A model generated the notes under the pieces. It ran no database searches. It was not told where the DNA came from and worked only from the letters and a program-made list of their open reading frames with translations. The position numbers were made by a program, and so were the translations under genes. This document shows, in pieces, positions 1-9,159 of a stretch of 64,000 nt of DNA. Source of the stretch: Candidatus Nitrosocosmicus arcticus (GTDB taxonomy: Archaea > Thermoproteota > Nitrososphaeria > Nitrososphaerales > Nitrososphaeraceae); the NCBI RefSeq assembly GCF_007826885.1, contig NZ_ML675578.1, forward strand, positions 62,001 through 126,000, in the 5' to 3' direction. The stretch's first letter is position 1. Each line of letters opens with the position of its first letter.

Positions 1-279
1 TCATCAACAAATGCTGATTATACCACGGTTAGAAATGGTAATAACAACAATAATCAAAGTAGGTTAGATTTTACTACTGAGAGTAGTTTAATTGTTAATA
101 ATGAAGTTAAATACCAGCACAAGGGTCTAGGACGAAGCTTGTTAGCTGAAGCCGAAAGGATATGCAAAGAAGAATATGGTTTGAAACATATTTCAGTAAT
201 TAGTGCAGTAGGTACCCGTGATTATTATAGGAAATTTGGATATACTAATAATGGTCCGTATGTTACAAAATTATTATAG
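1..279 (+). CDS. elp3: Elp3-type tRNA-modifying acetyltransferase, C-terminal end (partial)
   Basis: The frame is open from the first base of the window to the TAG at 277-279 and encodes the last 92 residues of a longer protein. The visible part is a GNAT acetyltransferase end: HKGLGRSLLAEAERI matches the acetyl-CoA binding loop and helix, and VGTRDYYRKFGY followed by GPYVTKLL is the typical C-terminus of Elp3. Elp3 combines a radical-SAM domain with this GNAT domain and modifies the wobble uridine of tRNAs; the radical-SAM part lies outside the window. A low-complexity Asn/Thr/Ser insertion precedes the GNAT motif. It stops 5 nt before lysS, so the two are probably co-transcribed, both serving translation. 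Confidence 0.85.
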   Translation, partial: SSTNADYTTVRNGNNNNNQSRLDFTTESSLIVNNEVKYQHKGLGRSLLAEAERICKEEYGLKHISVISAVGTRDYYRKFGYTNNGPYVTKLL

Positions 280-284
280 GACAT

Positions 285-1991
285 ATGAGTAGTTCTCCTG
301 AAAATATAATAGGTAAAGGGACGTGGATTGATAAAATTGCTTATACAATAGTCGAGCGGGAAAAAAAACTCGGAAGGTCAACCGCAAACCTCAACGTTGA
401 AAGCGGATTAGGAGCATCCGGGATCCCCCATATTGGAAGCATGGGTGATGCAGTGAGAGCGTACGGAATTTCTTTGGCCCTGCAGAATCTCGGTTATTCA
501 TCAGAACTGATAGCATTTTCAGATGACTTAGACGGATTAAGGAAGGTACCGGCCGGCCTGCCCGAGTGGCTGGAAGACCACATATGTAAACCAGTATCAT
601 CTATACCTGATCCATTTGGGGACTGTCATGATTCTTATGGTCAACACATGAGTAGTTTACTACTAGAGGGTTTAAATTCCGCAGGAATAAAGTATACTTT
701 TAAGAGCGGTACTCAAACATACAAAAGTGGAATACTAGCAGATCAAATTCACAAGATACTGTCAAATAGTAAATTAATTGGTGACAAGATTGCAGAATCT
801 ACTGGTCAACAAAAATACTTGAAATTTCTTCCCTACTTTCCAATTTGTGAAAATTGTAACAGACTTTATGTGGCTAACTCGATTGAATATTTAGAAAATG
901 ACCGAGCAGTGACTTATTCATGTACTGGCAACACGATTGGAAAAAAATTGATTCAAGGATGCGGTCACACTGGTCGAGTTAAAATAGATAGCGGAAATGG
1001 AAAATTAGCATGGAAAGTTGAATTTGCCGCACGATGGCAAGCTTTTGATATTAAATTTGAGGCATTTGGCAAAGACATCATGGACTCTGTAAAAATGAAT
1101 GATTGGATCTCTGATGAAATCCTGAAATTTAATCATCCTTTACACGCAAAGTATGAAATGTTTTTAGACAAAGGTGGTAAAAAAATAAGCAAATCAGCTG
1201 GAAATGTTTTGACTCCCCAAATGTGGCTCAAATATGGAACACCAGAATCACTCCTATTGTTACTATATAAAAGAATTTCAGGAACTAGACATGTTAGTAT
1301 TGACGACATTCCAACACTTATGGATGAGTACGATCTATTTGAAGATATTTTCTTTGGAAAAGTTAAGGAGCCAAATGATAGTAAAAGGTTGAAAATAAAT
1401 GGGGTTTATGAATATATCAACCACCTTCGTCCTCCAGTCGATGATTCCTCCTCCATACACATACCTTATAGGATACTGATACAACAAGCAAATTTATTTA
1501 AATACCAAATTCAGGAATCAGACCTGCTGCTAAATACTATATTTGATAGGTTAAAGAAATACCGGCTGGTAAAGGAAGAAGACATTAAGAAAAAAGATCT
1601 AATTGATAAAATAACTCTTGCTGTAAACTGGGTAGGAGATTTTAGTGGTTTAACGGAAGATGATGATGTTGATGGTAGTAGAAGCGGTGAAAAACTTGAG
1701 ATGAGTAGTATTCAGAAAGAAGCGATTCTTAGGATAGGCAATGATTTGACCAACTTGATATCGAACATCAATAAAAAAAACAAAGATATTAAATCTCAAG
1801 ATAACGATCTTGCCCAAGAAGTACAAACAATAATTTTCAATAATGCAAAAAACAACAATCTTCAACCTAAAGAGATCTTTAGGATATTATATAAGATCCT
1901 GATAAACGCAGAAAAAGGTCCAAGGCTTGGGAACTATATCGTCGACCTTGGCATAGATAACGTGGTAAAAGTAATAGAGAAGAGAACTTGA
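285..1991 (+). CDS. lysS: Class I lysyl-tRNA synthetase
   Basis: This 568-residue cytoplasmic enzyme charges tRNA-Lys with lysine. It is the class I form common in archaea rather than the class II form of most bacteria. The HIGH-type signature appears as HIGS at residues 49-52, after a Gly/Ser/Ala-rich loop, and the KMSKS-type loop is KISKS at about 300-304 followed by AGNVLTPQ. A Cys cluster in the middle (CENCNRLY, then CTG and CGHTG, about residues 188-230) fits the zinc-binding insertion of the family. Length is normal for the family. The ATG at 285 lies 5 nt after the upstream elp3 stop, which supports this start and an operon. Confidence 0.95.
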   Translation: MSSSPENIIGKGTWIDKIAYTIVEREKKLGRSTANLNVESGLGASGIPHIGSMGDAVRAYGISLALQNLGYSSELIAFSDDLDGLRKVPAGLPEWLEDHICKPVSSIPDPFGDCHDSYGQHMSSLLLEGLNSAGIKYTFKSGTQTYKSGILADQIHKILSNSKLIGDKIAESTGQQKYLKFLPYFPICENCNRLYVANSIEYLENDRAVTYSCTGNTIGKKLIQGCGHTGRVKIDSGNGKLAWKVEFAARWQAFDIKFEAFGKDIMDSVKMNDWISDEILKFNHPLHAKYEMFLDKGGKKISKSAGNVLTPQMWLKYGTPESLLLLLYKRISGTRHVSIDDIPTLMDEYDLFEDIFFGKVKEPNDSKRLKINGVYEYINHLRPPVDDSSSIHIPYRILIQQANLFKYQIQESDLLLNTIFDRLKKYRLVKEEDIKKKDLIDKITLAVNWVGDFSGLTEDDDVDGSRSGEKLEMSSIQKEAILRIGNDLTNLISNINKKNKDIKSQDNDLAQEVQTIIFNNAKNNNLQPKEIFRILYKILINAEKGPRLGNYIVDLGIDNVVKVIEKRT

Positions 1992-2047
1992 CCTATTAGA
2001 AAAGAATTGGTCTCGTTTCAAATTTCTTTGTGAATGGAGGAATAAAC

Positions 2048-3304
2048 ATGTCAATTATTTCACTTCAAGTTTGTAGGGATACTCTTTATAAATATCAAAA
2101 TCTCATCATCGTAATTGGATTAATAATCTCTTTTTCAGGAGGTAGTTGGGATATAACTTTTCATATATTGAGCCAGCCCGAAAGTTTCTTCTCATACCCC
2201 CATACCCTAGTGTATACTGGAATTTTTATAGTGATCAGCATATTTTTTATTAATATTAGAAAAAATATCTCAAATAATAATCCAACTAGGAATGATAATT
2301 ACTTTATTTTATTAGGTGCTGTTCTGATTCTTGCTGCAGGACCAATTGATTTCTCATGGCACCTGAAGTTTGGATTAGACGGTCTTCTTAGTCCACCTCA
2401 TGTTACATTGTTGATTGGGTGGTTACTTGTTGGTCTAGGTAACCTTCGAATTACAAATAATTTAATTAATCTAACCCTGAAGAAGAAGAGATCAAGCAAA
2501 AGCAATTCGGTTGATGGTGGAGACCTAGACTACCAAAATTATGATAAAAATGATGATGAATTACGTTCGGTTAATAATACGGCAGAAAACACTTTTAGAA
2601 AAGAGTTAACAGTTATTAGGTTTCAACTCTTTCTTAATCTATCTTTTATTTTATTGATTTTATCGGGATTTATTTATTTTTTTTCCCTACCATTTTCAGA
2701 AACTCAACATTACAACTACAATCCAGATCCACTAATTGCTTTTTTTGTCTATAGTCTTGGTTTTCCATTTTTGCTTTCTTGCTTTTTTATAAGGATTTTA
2801 AAAAACTATCCTGAATTTGATGAAATGGTCCTTTTAGTAGGAAGTTTTTATGTGATAATCATGCTCTTGACCCAAATCGTTTCAAATCCATTCTTGTTTG
2901 AATACTCTGGGTATTATCTATTAAATATAATACCATTTGTGGTTATCTATTTTCTTAATAAAGTGCAAATAAAGAATAGGTTTACCCAAAAAAAAACTCT
3001 GGACACACCAAGTCTTTCAAACGACAAAGCGAAAAAATATGCAAATATACAATTGTATATTCTCTATGCTTTAATCATTAGCATTTCATTATTTACAATC
3101 TGTTTCCCGCTCAATACTTACATACTCAATGAAGAACTTTATGGATATTTGCTATACCAAAACTTAGTTCCCAAAGTGTATGTTCAACTATTTGGCGACT
3201 ACTTTCTAATAATCATATCTTTATCAATAGTTGGTGGGCTTTTAGGACTTGGATTGGGTATGGGTAAGGGTAAGAGTGCGGCTTCAAAGTATAATCTGGT
3301 TTAA
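2048..3304 (+). CDS. Multi-span membrane protein with conserved His motifs, function unknown
   Basis: The protein has about ten hydrophobic segments. Two similar motifs in the first half, WDITFHI near the N-terminus and DFSWHLKFGLDGLLSPPH at about residues 97-114, place Asp, Trp and His at membrane edges and could bind a metal or haem; this is inference. A charged loop rich in Lys, Ser, Asn and Asp (about 145-190) splits the protein into two halves. A longer frame begins with GTG at 2030, but GGAGG at 2036-2040 sits 7 nt before the ATG at 2048, so the ATG is the better start. It follows lysS by 56 nt on the same strand. I do not recognise a named family. Confidence 0.75.
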   Translation: MSIISLQVCRDTLYKYQNLIIVIGLIISFSGGSWDITFHILSQPESFFSYPHTLVYTGIFIVISIFFINIRKNISNNNPTRNDNYFILLGAVLILAAGPIDFSWHLKFGLDGLLSPPHVTLLIGWLLVGLGNLRITNNLINLTLKKKRSSKSNSVDGGDLDYQNYDKNDDELRSVNNTAENTFRKELTVIRFQLFLNLSFILLILSGFIYFFSLPFSETQHYNYNPDPLIAFFVYSLGFPFLLSCFFIRILKNYPEFDEMVLLVGSFYVIIMLLTQIVSNPFLFEYSGYYLLNIIPFVVIYFLNKVQIKNRFTQKKTLDTPSLSNDKAKKYANIQLYILYALIISISLFTICFPLNTYILNEELYGYLLYQNLVPKVYVQLFGDYFLIIISLSIVGGLLGLGLGMGKGKSAASKYNLV

Positions 3305-3425
3305 ATTTCGTCAATATTTTACAGAGCATAGACACAGCGACGGCAAATAAATCCATTTTGGATACCAGAATGAAAAGATAAACAAAAGGTCTTGAGGACT
3401 GCGATATGATAATAAAACATATTTT

Positions 3426-3785
3426 GTGCGGCTCACACATTCAAATATGAGAAATAACAGACTACCGTCCATTCCTGATATCGCCTTAGAAACAAAGGAA
3501 CAAAGGATTATTTACTATAGAAAATTTTTTGCTGAATTGAGATTAAATAGATTATACTTTCATTTGACAATACTGAATTATTTCTCAAGTCTGGATAGAG
3601 AAGGCAATAGTGAATCATTCACAAGCGAGCTTGACAACTACCTTTCTTTTTTTAAAAAAATGGATAATTGGCTGGAAACTCTAAAACTGGAGGGCTTGTA
3701 CCCCGAGTTTCAAGAACAATGCTTAGATGAAATCAAAGCTATAGAACAGATTATCCGAAGTTATGAGGGTAAGATGAAAAACTAA
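3426..3785 (+). CDS. Small hypothetical protein
   Basis: This predicted soluble protein of 112-119 residues has no signal peptide or membrane segment. It is rich in Tyr, Leu, Glu and Lys and probably mostly helical, for example around EQRIIYYRKFFAELRLNRLYFHL (given here only as its position, about 23-46) and the C-terminal stretch with DEIKAIEQIIRSYEGK. The GTG at 3426 is the longest start; an ATG at 3447 is an equally possible start giving MRNNRLPSIPD. The 3' end overlaps the convergent DUF6659-like gene by 4 nt. I do not recognise the family. Confidence 0.55.
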   Translation: MRLTHSNMRNNRLPSIPDIALETKEQRIIYYRKFFAELRLNRLYFHLTILNYFSSLDREGNSESFTSELDNYLSFFKKMDNWLETLKLEGLYPEFQEQCLDEIKAIEQIIRSYEGKMKN

Positions 3786-4180
3786 AGACCAGGTTTATTA
3801 TCCAATCCACCAAGGTAATTAAGGATAGCATTAACTATTTTTTCATGATCTGCTTCTATCTCAAGCGATAGTCTTATTATGTGTCCACTTATTGGAAAAG
3901 AAAGCATTTTAATTTTTTTTCTGACTGTTAGAGAATAAACTACCTCTCCTAGTTTAGAGTCAAAATCGGTATGTAATTTTGAAATTAATGCAAATTCCAT
4001 ATAAATTTTTACAGATTCAGTTTCAGATTCCAGTGATATTTTTCCAGGTCTCATTCCACCATACACTAATCTACCCATATCATCTATCAATCCTACAAAT
4101 CTGATTCCTTGGTCTAGCCCTATAATATAATCATAAATGGCTTTATAATCTAATTTATTATCATTCATAAATACTTTCAC
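3782..4180 (-). CDS. DUF6659-like (roadblock-like) protein
   Basis: The product of up to 132 residues is a small soluble protein. The order of segments, an N-terminal helix, GIRFVGLIDDMGRLVYGGMRPG at about 25-46, a helical middle, then a hydrophobic strand pair RKKIKMLSFPI and a C-terminal helix, fits the small sensor-like proteins expanded in Nitrososphaerales that I associate with DUF6659, which resemble roadblock/LC7 folds. This assignment rests on recall of the family pattern. An internal ATG at residue 5 (about 4168) is an alternative start. It overlaps the convergent gene by 4 nt. Its partner and signal are unknown. Confidence 0.6.
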   Translation of the reverse strand: MKVFMNDNKLDYKAIYDYIIGLDQGIRFVGLIDDMGRLVYGGMRPGKISLESETESVKIYMEFALISKLHTDFDSKLGEVVYSLTVRKKIKMLSFPISGHIIRLSLEIEADHEKIVNAILNYLGGLDNKPGL

Positions 4181-4692
4181 CGACTAGTTTCCAATACCAG
4201 ACCTCATATTTAGCTTTGCAAGTTTAATGTATAAATCAGCTCCTGATACGGCCGCCACCATGCTCCTTAACCGGTTTGATTCGGATTAGAGAAGAAATGT
4301 TGAACATATCTATAGTATCTATTAGTGAGATAAAGATAATAATCATGTTCTGACTTTAGTAGTCATAGATCTTGATCGACGAGTAGAGTGGGGTTAGAGT
4401 AATCATGTGAGACAAATTCACAAGAGGATTTTTTATTAATAGTACCGTCATTTTGTTTAAAGTGGTCGACAAACATACAGTAAATCTAGCATGTTAATAA
4501 ATAAAAAATTGATTTTAGCGTATAAACTGAAAAAGTAAAAATGAGGTAGGCTGACTATGGAATTAGCACAACCTCACTTCTACTGATGCTTGCCGATCTT
4601 GTTAGACCAGTTCGTACCCTAGCATATACAATAAAGTATAAATAGGGTGATCCTTTTTTCCGCCATTCATTAAGAATTTATCGAGGGGATAA
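4181..4692. other. Intergenic region before the IS element
   Basis: About 510 nt with no convincing gene on either strand. The right end borders the left inverted repeat of the insertion sequence at 4693. Confidence 0.5.
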
Positions 4693-4709
4693 GGGCTCTT
4701 CACTTAACG
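4693..4709 (+). repeat. Left terminal inverted repeat of the IS
   Basis: GGGCTCTTCACTTAACG, exactly matched by the reverse complement at 5349-5365. Confidence 0.9.
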
Positions 4710-5280
4710 GCTTCTAACTCCATGTTATGATGATCTGAAAAGAGTTGTAGCCAATTTCTTACATGCCTTAGTTTACAATTCTTCAACTTGCAAGGAAAGT
4801 AATCGTCGAAACTTTCTGTCCTGTCCTTGATGTATTGCGTTGTCCTTTCTATAAGGCTTTTCTCCCAAGGAATGTACGTGATCATCTAGTTTCAAAAATA
4901 TACAATCTAGTGGATAAAGTTCCACCATCCGTTGATTCAGGGTGTTTCCCATGAATTCTGACTAAATCAGCAATGAATCGTTCTGCTATTAACATGTTTC
5001 TTTCTTTGGATATGTTTAGTGTGAGAATTTGGCTATTTTCTGTCTCTATTAGTACCCATAGCCAGATAGATTCAGAACCAACTTTGATTAGTGTCTCATC
5101 AACAACATACTCTGATATCTTCCTCCTACGCCATGACAACTTTTTTGGACGGTACTTTTGAATCCAGTTCCATTTTTTAGCTAATAAAATATGGTTTCGT
5201 TTGAGAAAGAAAGCAAATCTTTCGGAGGAGGTTTGTCTTGAGGATAAGCCTGAAAAATACAAATACAGACCAGAGCACAC
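4700..5280 (-). pseudogene. IS6/IS240-like DDE transposase, frameshifted
   Basis: Reading from 5280 downward, the first frame carries the N-terminal segment and then YVVDETLIKVGSESIWLWV, the first catalytic Asp region of the IS240-type DDE domain, followed by LNISKERNMLIAERF and HPESTDGGT with the second Asp. That frame runs off to a stop at 4882. The family's C-terminal part continues in another frame from about 4885 as EKSLIERTTQYIKDRTESFDDYF, which carries the final catalytic Glu region. One indel in the T-run near 4905 and probably a second near 4868 explain the break. The C-terminus ends at 4700, inside the left terminal repeat, as expected for compact IS6-type elements. Confidence 0.85.
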
Positions 5281-5348
5281 ATACTATTAAGGTGTCCTGT
5301 TACTATTAATCACCTATGAGATAGAAAATCATCAAGGTATAGGCTTAT

Positions 5349-5365
5349 CGTTAAGTGAAGAGCCC
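5349..5365 (-). repeat. Right terminal inverted repeat of the IS
   Basis: CGTTAAGTGAAGAGCCC, the exact reverse complement of 4693-4709. Confidence 0.9.
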
Positions 5366-5405
5366 CCTCATATTGTAGAAGAATAAAATCGGCAGTGTTT
5401 TGGAC

Positions 5406-5540
5406 TCATGGTTCGATTATAGAGACATTACCGGAAATTTCAGTGGCCGCATAGAGGTTACCATCGCCTGGGTTAAACGAAAGAGCAATCAGTTCTTCTC
5501 CAACATTTGTGGTGTCTTCAATAGTTGCCGCTCAAGTCGC
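5406..5540 (-). pseudogene. Remnant of a YVTN/NHL-type beta-propeller protein C-terminus
   Basis: On the minus strand an open stretch ending with a TGA at 5406-5408 encodes about 43 residues including IALSFNPGDGNLYAATEISG and NVSIIEP. This matches the repeat pattern of YVTN-type beta-propellers (a strand, NPxxGxxYA, then a short strand). Upstream the frame is closed, so only the last blade is left. It lies 41 nt from the right end of the IS, so the IS insertion may mark the place where the gene was lost. The rest of 5366-5672 shows no gene. Confidence 0.45.
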
Positions 5541-5672
5541 TTCGAGCTCTGAGATAACGTATGTGTAGAAAAATGGCTATCCCATCATAAGCAACAATAA
5601 GACATGAACAGGATTTCTGTATTCAATCCCCCCAATACTTTAGAATTCAGTGCAATATTAGAAAAAGTATTG

Positions 5673-6734
5673 TTACTTTGGAGAGACATTCATGTTGTCG
5701 TATTTTACATACGCATCCTCAGAATACATTGATACTGCGCCCGAAGCCAACTTTGGAGACATTCCGGTATCGATATAATCTATCACTAAGTTTCCATTCC
5801 AGTATACCTTGATGTGATTGCTAACCATATCGATCTTGACGTTGTTCCAAGTATTCATCTTTATCGTTGGAGTGGACTTTGTTACTAGGAATTGTTGACC
5901 ATCTACAGGATCGGTGCAGGTGTCGCAATCTTTCTTTCCAAGCTCAATTCCGTTTGGTTTTACTACAAGCCAGTAATAGTGAAATGTATCGGAAAACCTA
6001 AAGAATACCCAACCAACTTCCCACGTATTAGGCGGTGAGTTCTTTCGCAATTGTTTTGCAGTATTTATATCAAACTCCATTGTGAAATCACAAAATTTGT
6101 CCGTAGACGTTACCTTCGCAGCATGTGTTTCAGATGGGCTAGTAGAAGCTTGTGGATACAACCAAAAATTAACCCTCTGGGAGACATCTTGTACTCCTGT
6201 TGACCCATAGCCGGAGTAAACATTCTTCCATTCTCCGTTTGGTGATGTCTGGCCTTCACGCAACAAGTATTGGGGGTAATGAAATTTATCAATCAAACTC
6301 GCTGTGCAAGAGGTATCAGTGGTGGCAGCCAGCTGAGCGGATTGAGAATCAGTCTCCCCTTGCTTATCTAGTGGAGGTAATTCAAATGGAAAGTCCTTAT
6401 CTAGTGGAGGTAATTCAAGTGGTATTTTCTCACCTAGTGGAGATACTTTAAATGGTAATTGATTATCAAATTTTTTCTGAGCGGATTGAGATTCAGAATC
6501 ATCCTTGCTTTGAGTATCAATCTTCTCTTCCTGATTGAGTTGAGGCACTTTAAATGGCAATAGATTACCAAATTTTTTCTGAATATTGTCATAAAATGAA
6601 GATGATATGCTAGAATAGGTAGTATTATATGTATGTATTCCTAAAATTGGAACCAACATTAAAAATGCGGCCAAGATTCCGACCGATTGAATTATTTTGA
6701 AATGCTTATTATTCCGTTTTTTTTGATTGAACAA
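5673..6734 (-). CDS. Secreted or anchored protein with a C-terminal LamG/concanavalin-like domain
   Basis: The 353-residue protein starts with a basic stretch and a hydrophobic segment (about 15-38) that acts as a signal peptide or membrane anchor. Residues about 75-130 form a linker of Pro-rich degenerate repeats (KVPQL, ELPPLDK and similar, several times). The C-terminal 200 residues look like a concanavalin-type jelly roll: FTMEFDINTAKQLR, VGWVFFRFSDTFHYYW, NNVKIDMVSNHIKVYWNG and ASGAVSMYSEDAYVKYDNM are the typical strands of LamG or DUF1080-like folds. Such domains often bind glycans. CTASL and KKDCDTCTDP supply conserved Cys residues. A decayed copy of the same domain lies just upstream at 6985-7445. 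Confidence 0.75.
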   Translation of the reverse strand: MFNQKKRNNKHFKIIQSVGILAAFLMLVPILGIHTYNTTYSSISSSFYDNIQKKFGNLLPFKVPQLNQEEKIDTQSKDDSESQSAQKKFDNQLPFKVSPLGEKIPLELPPLDKDFPFELPPLDKQGETDSQSAQLAATTDTSCTASLIDKFHYPQYLLREGQTSPNGEWKNVYSGYGSTGVQDVSQRVNFWLYPQASTSPSETHAAKVTSTDKFCDFTMEFDINTAKQLRKNSPPNTWEVGWVFFRFSDTFHYYWLVVKPNGIELGKKDCDTCTDPVDGQQFLVTKSTPTIKMNTWNNVKIDMVSNHIKVYWNGNLVIDYIDTGMSPKLASGAVSMYSEDAYVKYDNMNVSPK

Positions 6735-6984
6735 CCGTAATAGCTATAAAATCAATCGAATTAAGAGGAAACGCAGCTATTCACAATAACATGAATCTCT
6801 AACTCCATTGTATGATCTTGTTCACTAGGTTAGTATTATATTTTACTTTTATGGGCTGTTGGTTCAACTTCAAGAACAACGTTCCCTATTTGGTATTTCA
6901 TTTTAATAATTCAAATTGATTTGAACTATTGAATTCCTATTTGATTTTTCGAAATAAAATATTTAAGAGTTTCTCATGTTTATT

Positions 6985-7445
6985 TGGAAGAAACGTCCAA
7001 GTTGTTGTATAACACATAGGCATCCTCGAATATATTGCTACTGAGCCAGACGCCATCTCAGGAGACATTTCCGTATCGGTATAGTCAATATCCAAATATC
7101 CATTAATAAATACCTTGACGTGATTGCCAACCATTTTGACCTTTATATTATTCCAACTACCTAGTCCCATTTTTGGAGTTGATTTTGTTTCTAGATTTGT
7201 TCGCCAGCTACTGGATCAGTGCAATTGTCGCAATCTTTCTTTCCTAGCTCAATCCCGTTTGGCTTAAACAATAGGAATTGATGGTGAAATTTATCCGCAT
7301 ACCTAAAGTCTATCCAACCTACTTCCCATACATAGTGAGGAGAGTTCTTTCGCAATTGTTTTACAGTATTTATATCAAAATCCATTTCAAAACCACAAAA
7401 TTTGTCTGTAGACTTTACTTCATTATGCGTTAGTATTATATGCAT
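6985..7445 (-). pseudogene. Decayed duplicate of the LamG-like domain gene
   Basis: Two adjacent minus-strand frames together reproduce the jelly-roll domain of the neighbour at 5673: KSTDKFCGFEMDFDINTVKQLRKNS and KPNGIELGKKDCDNCTDP in 7191-7445, then NNIKVKMVGNHVKVFING and ASGSVAIYSRMP in the next frame. A frameshift near 7190 separates them, and a second near 7020 converts the end YVxYDNxDVSS into an unrelated tail. The signal peptide, linker and first part of the domain are missing. The copy is therefore a truncated, dead tandem duplicate. The tandem arrangement is seen directly; the order of events is inferred. Confidence 0.8.
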
Positions 7446-7658
7446 TTATGAATTTTAACAATTTGACAAGGGCGTCTTGTTCGGAAGTATGTTATGCATT
7501 TGCCAAGAAATTAAAGATTCCTTGTTCTCTGCCATGAAAAACGTGTCTAGATATTTGAGATCAGACTATGATTTGATACGTACAAGATTGAACTTAACTT
7601 TAATCGGGTAGGCACAACAAGATTATATTAAAGGATCCTTCAATGAAATACAATTCAA

Positions 7659-8225
7659 ATGCAAAGAGGATTTATAGTTTTAATTATATGTGGTGCTCTA
7701 TTTTTGTCTTCAATAATCGTATTCTTTGTGTGGGGAATGTCATTTAGTGGTATGTTTATTCAAAATAATCCAACTCTCTCTACAAACCAAGTCACCCTTG
7801 ATCCTTTAACGTCCTACAATTCTAGTATTTTCATTAATTCTACCGATAAGCTGCTAACTATCACCATTGATTCTATAGACAACGATCAGGTAGTGCTTAA
7901 TGAATTGGTAACTGATCCTGATGGAGAAATAGTTTCCAATTCTACATTTCAAAAAACCTATTTTTCTACTATAACTCCTAATTCAACTGGTAGGTATGAA
8001 TTCTCGGTTTCAAATATGGATCAAAACAATAAAGCCACAGTTTATCTATTTTTCGGGAATTTGCCCTTCATAAAACAAAATGGTGAAATAGACCTTAGCA
8101 GTTTTGGTGGTCTTGTTTTAGGTGTTATATTATTTATTGCAGGGTTAGTGAGTTTCATAATCGGTATAATTTTATATCTTAAAGACAGAAACAAAGAAAA
8201 ATATCGGGGTTTTATACCAAGATAA
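7659..8225 (+). CDS. Membrane protein with two membrane segments and an extracellular beta domain
   Basis: The 188-residue protein has an N-terminal hydrophobic segment (about 5-30), an exposed middle of about 110 residues rich in Ser, Thr, Asn and alternating hydrophobics, and a C-terminal membrane segment (about 148-176) ending in a basic tail (LKDRNKEKYRG). The middle, with LLTITIDSIDNDQVVLNELVTDPDGE and TGRYEFSVSNMD, resembles a beta-sandwich of the type seen in emp24/GOLD-like or other Ig-like surface domains, but the match is only by pattern. The ATG at 7659 follows an AT-rich leader. Function is unknown. Confidence 0.65.
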   Translation: MQRGFIVLIICGALFLSSIIVFFVWGMSFSGMFIQNNPTLSTNQVTLDPLTSYNSSIFINSTDKLLTITIDSIDNDQVVLNELVTDPDGEIVSNSTFQKTYFSTITPNSTGRYEFSVSNMDQNNKATVYLFFGNLPFIKQNGEIDLSSFGGLVLGVILFIAGLVSFIIGIILYLKDRNKEKYRGFIPR

Positions 8226-8566
8226 CCTATTTATTTCGATATTCTTAAAAAGATCCATACAGACAAAATAAAAGCAGGTAAAATATTTATGTATGTATAA
8301 GTCAAATCGCTGAAATTCTTCAAGTCTGAAACGTTGGGGACCAACACAAATAGGCATTCAAAATTATTCTGATCTACCAACCATTGTACGAATAAGCTGC
8401 ATCATAGGCTTTGTATAAGTTACGGAAACAGTGAAACGTTAATTCAATATCCGGATCGTATATTTTAGAATGGGAATATATCATCTAGTGAATTCTAAAT
8501 CAGAGTATCAATAATCAATTAACAAAACTTTTTAAAAAGTAATAACAAACTGAAAGTAAAAAAAAA
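8226..8566. other. Intergenic region
   Basis: About 340 nt between convergent genes with no supported gene. The A-run at 8559-8567 reads as a T-tract at the end of the minus-strand gene that starts at 8818 and could end its transcript. Confidence 0.5.
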
Positions 8567-8818
8567 TTAGTTGTTGTTTTGAGCTAAGCTGTTGCTGCCA
8601 CTGTTAAATTGCCCTTGTAGGTTTACGTTATTACCAGATAAGAAGTTTGCACTACCGACTGATTGGCTGCTTTGTGAGCTAGATTGTGATTGACTAATGC
8701 TTTGTTTTGCTTTGTTACTCTTTTTTGCTAATGCATCTTCAGACATTGCTAATGGAGCTACTATCAATGCAAATGCAATTACGATTGCGCTACAAGCGAA
8801 AACTGTTTTTGTGTTCAT
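8567..8818 (-). CDS. Small secreted Ser/Gln/Asn-rich protein (curlin-like family, member A)
   Basis: The 83-residue product has a clear signal peptide (about 1-31, ending SEDALA) and a mature part of about 50 residues made almost only of Ser, Gln, Asn, Gly and Lys. ISQSQSSSQSSQSV and then VNLQGQFNSGSNSLAQ show the same order of motifs as the other family members in this window: a QSQxSxQ block, a short loop, then QxQxNxGxNxLAQ. This resembles one curlin repeat (Q-x-G-x-x-N-x-A-x-x-Q) of bacterial amyloid fibres. It lacks the Cys pair found in the copies at 29.0, 59.1 and 63.4 kb and lacks their upstream module. An amyloid role is inference. Confidence 0.75.
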   Translation of the reverse strand: MNTKTVFACSAIVIAFALIVAPLAMSEDALAKKSNKAKQSISQSQSSSQSSQSVGSANFLSGNNVNLQGQFNSGSNSLAQNNN

Positions 8819-9159
8819 GTGTATCTCATGTTAGAAGACACACAAATATAAAGTTTATCATATTGGAAACCAAACCCAAATACACACAAAGTACCTAATG
8901 AAAGAGAATAAAATAGAAATCACTACGTGTGAAAAATACTATAATAATAGAATCTATATATTAAATATATAATAGATATGTTAAAATTATATGCTAGAAT
9001 GTATTATTTCTTTTAACTAGAACTTTGTTATATACCAATTCAATGTTGTTTGACCTATACAAATATCATTTAAAATATGCAATGACCTCTGAACAGGAGA
9101 AACACTTCCTTTTATTCAATCTTGAATCTTTTTTAACAACTTTGTGTTTTAGTTGAATA
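8819..9159. other. Divergent intergenic region
   Basis: About 340 very AT-rich nt between the divergent genes at 8567 and 9160, presumably holding both promoters. No additional gene is supported. Confidence 0.5.

Larger units (their letters stand above)
4693..5365 (-). mobile_element. IS6/IS240-like insertion sequence with frameshifted transposase
   Basis: A perfect 17-bp inverted repeat bounds the element: GGGCTCTTCACTTAACG at 4693-4709 and its reverse complement at 5349-5365. The 673-bp unit is about the size of IS6-type elements. No convincing 8-bp target duplication is visible at the flanks (ggggataa on the left, cctcatat on the right), so the insertion is old, rearranged, or was made by cointegration. 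The transposase it encodes is broken, so this copy could move only if helped in trans. Two decayed relatives lie at about 22.1-22.5 kb and 27.3-27.7 kb. Confidence 0.85.
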
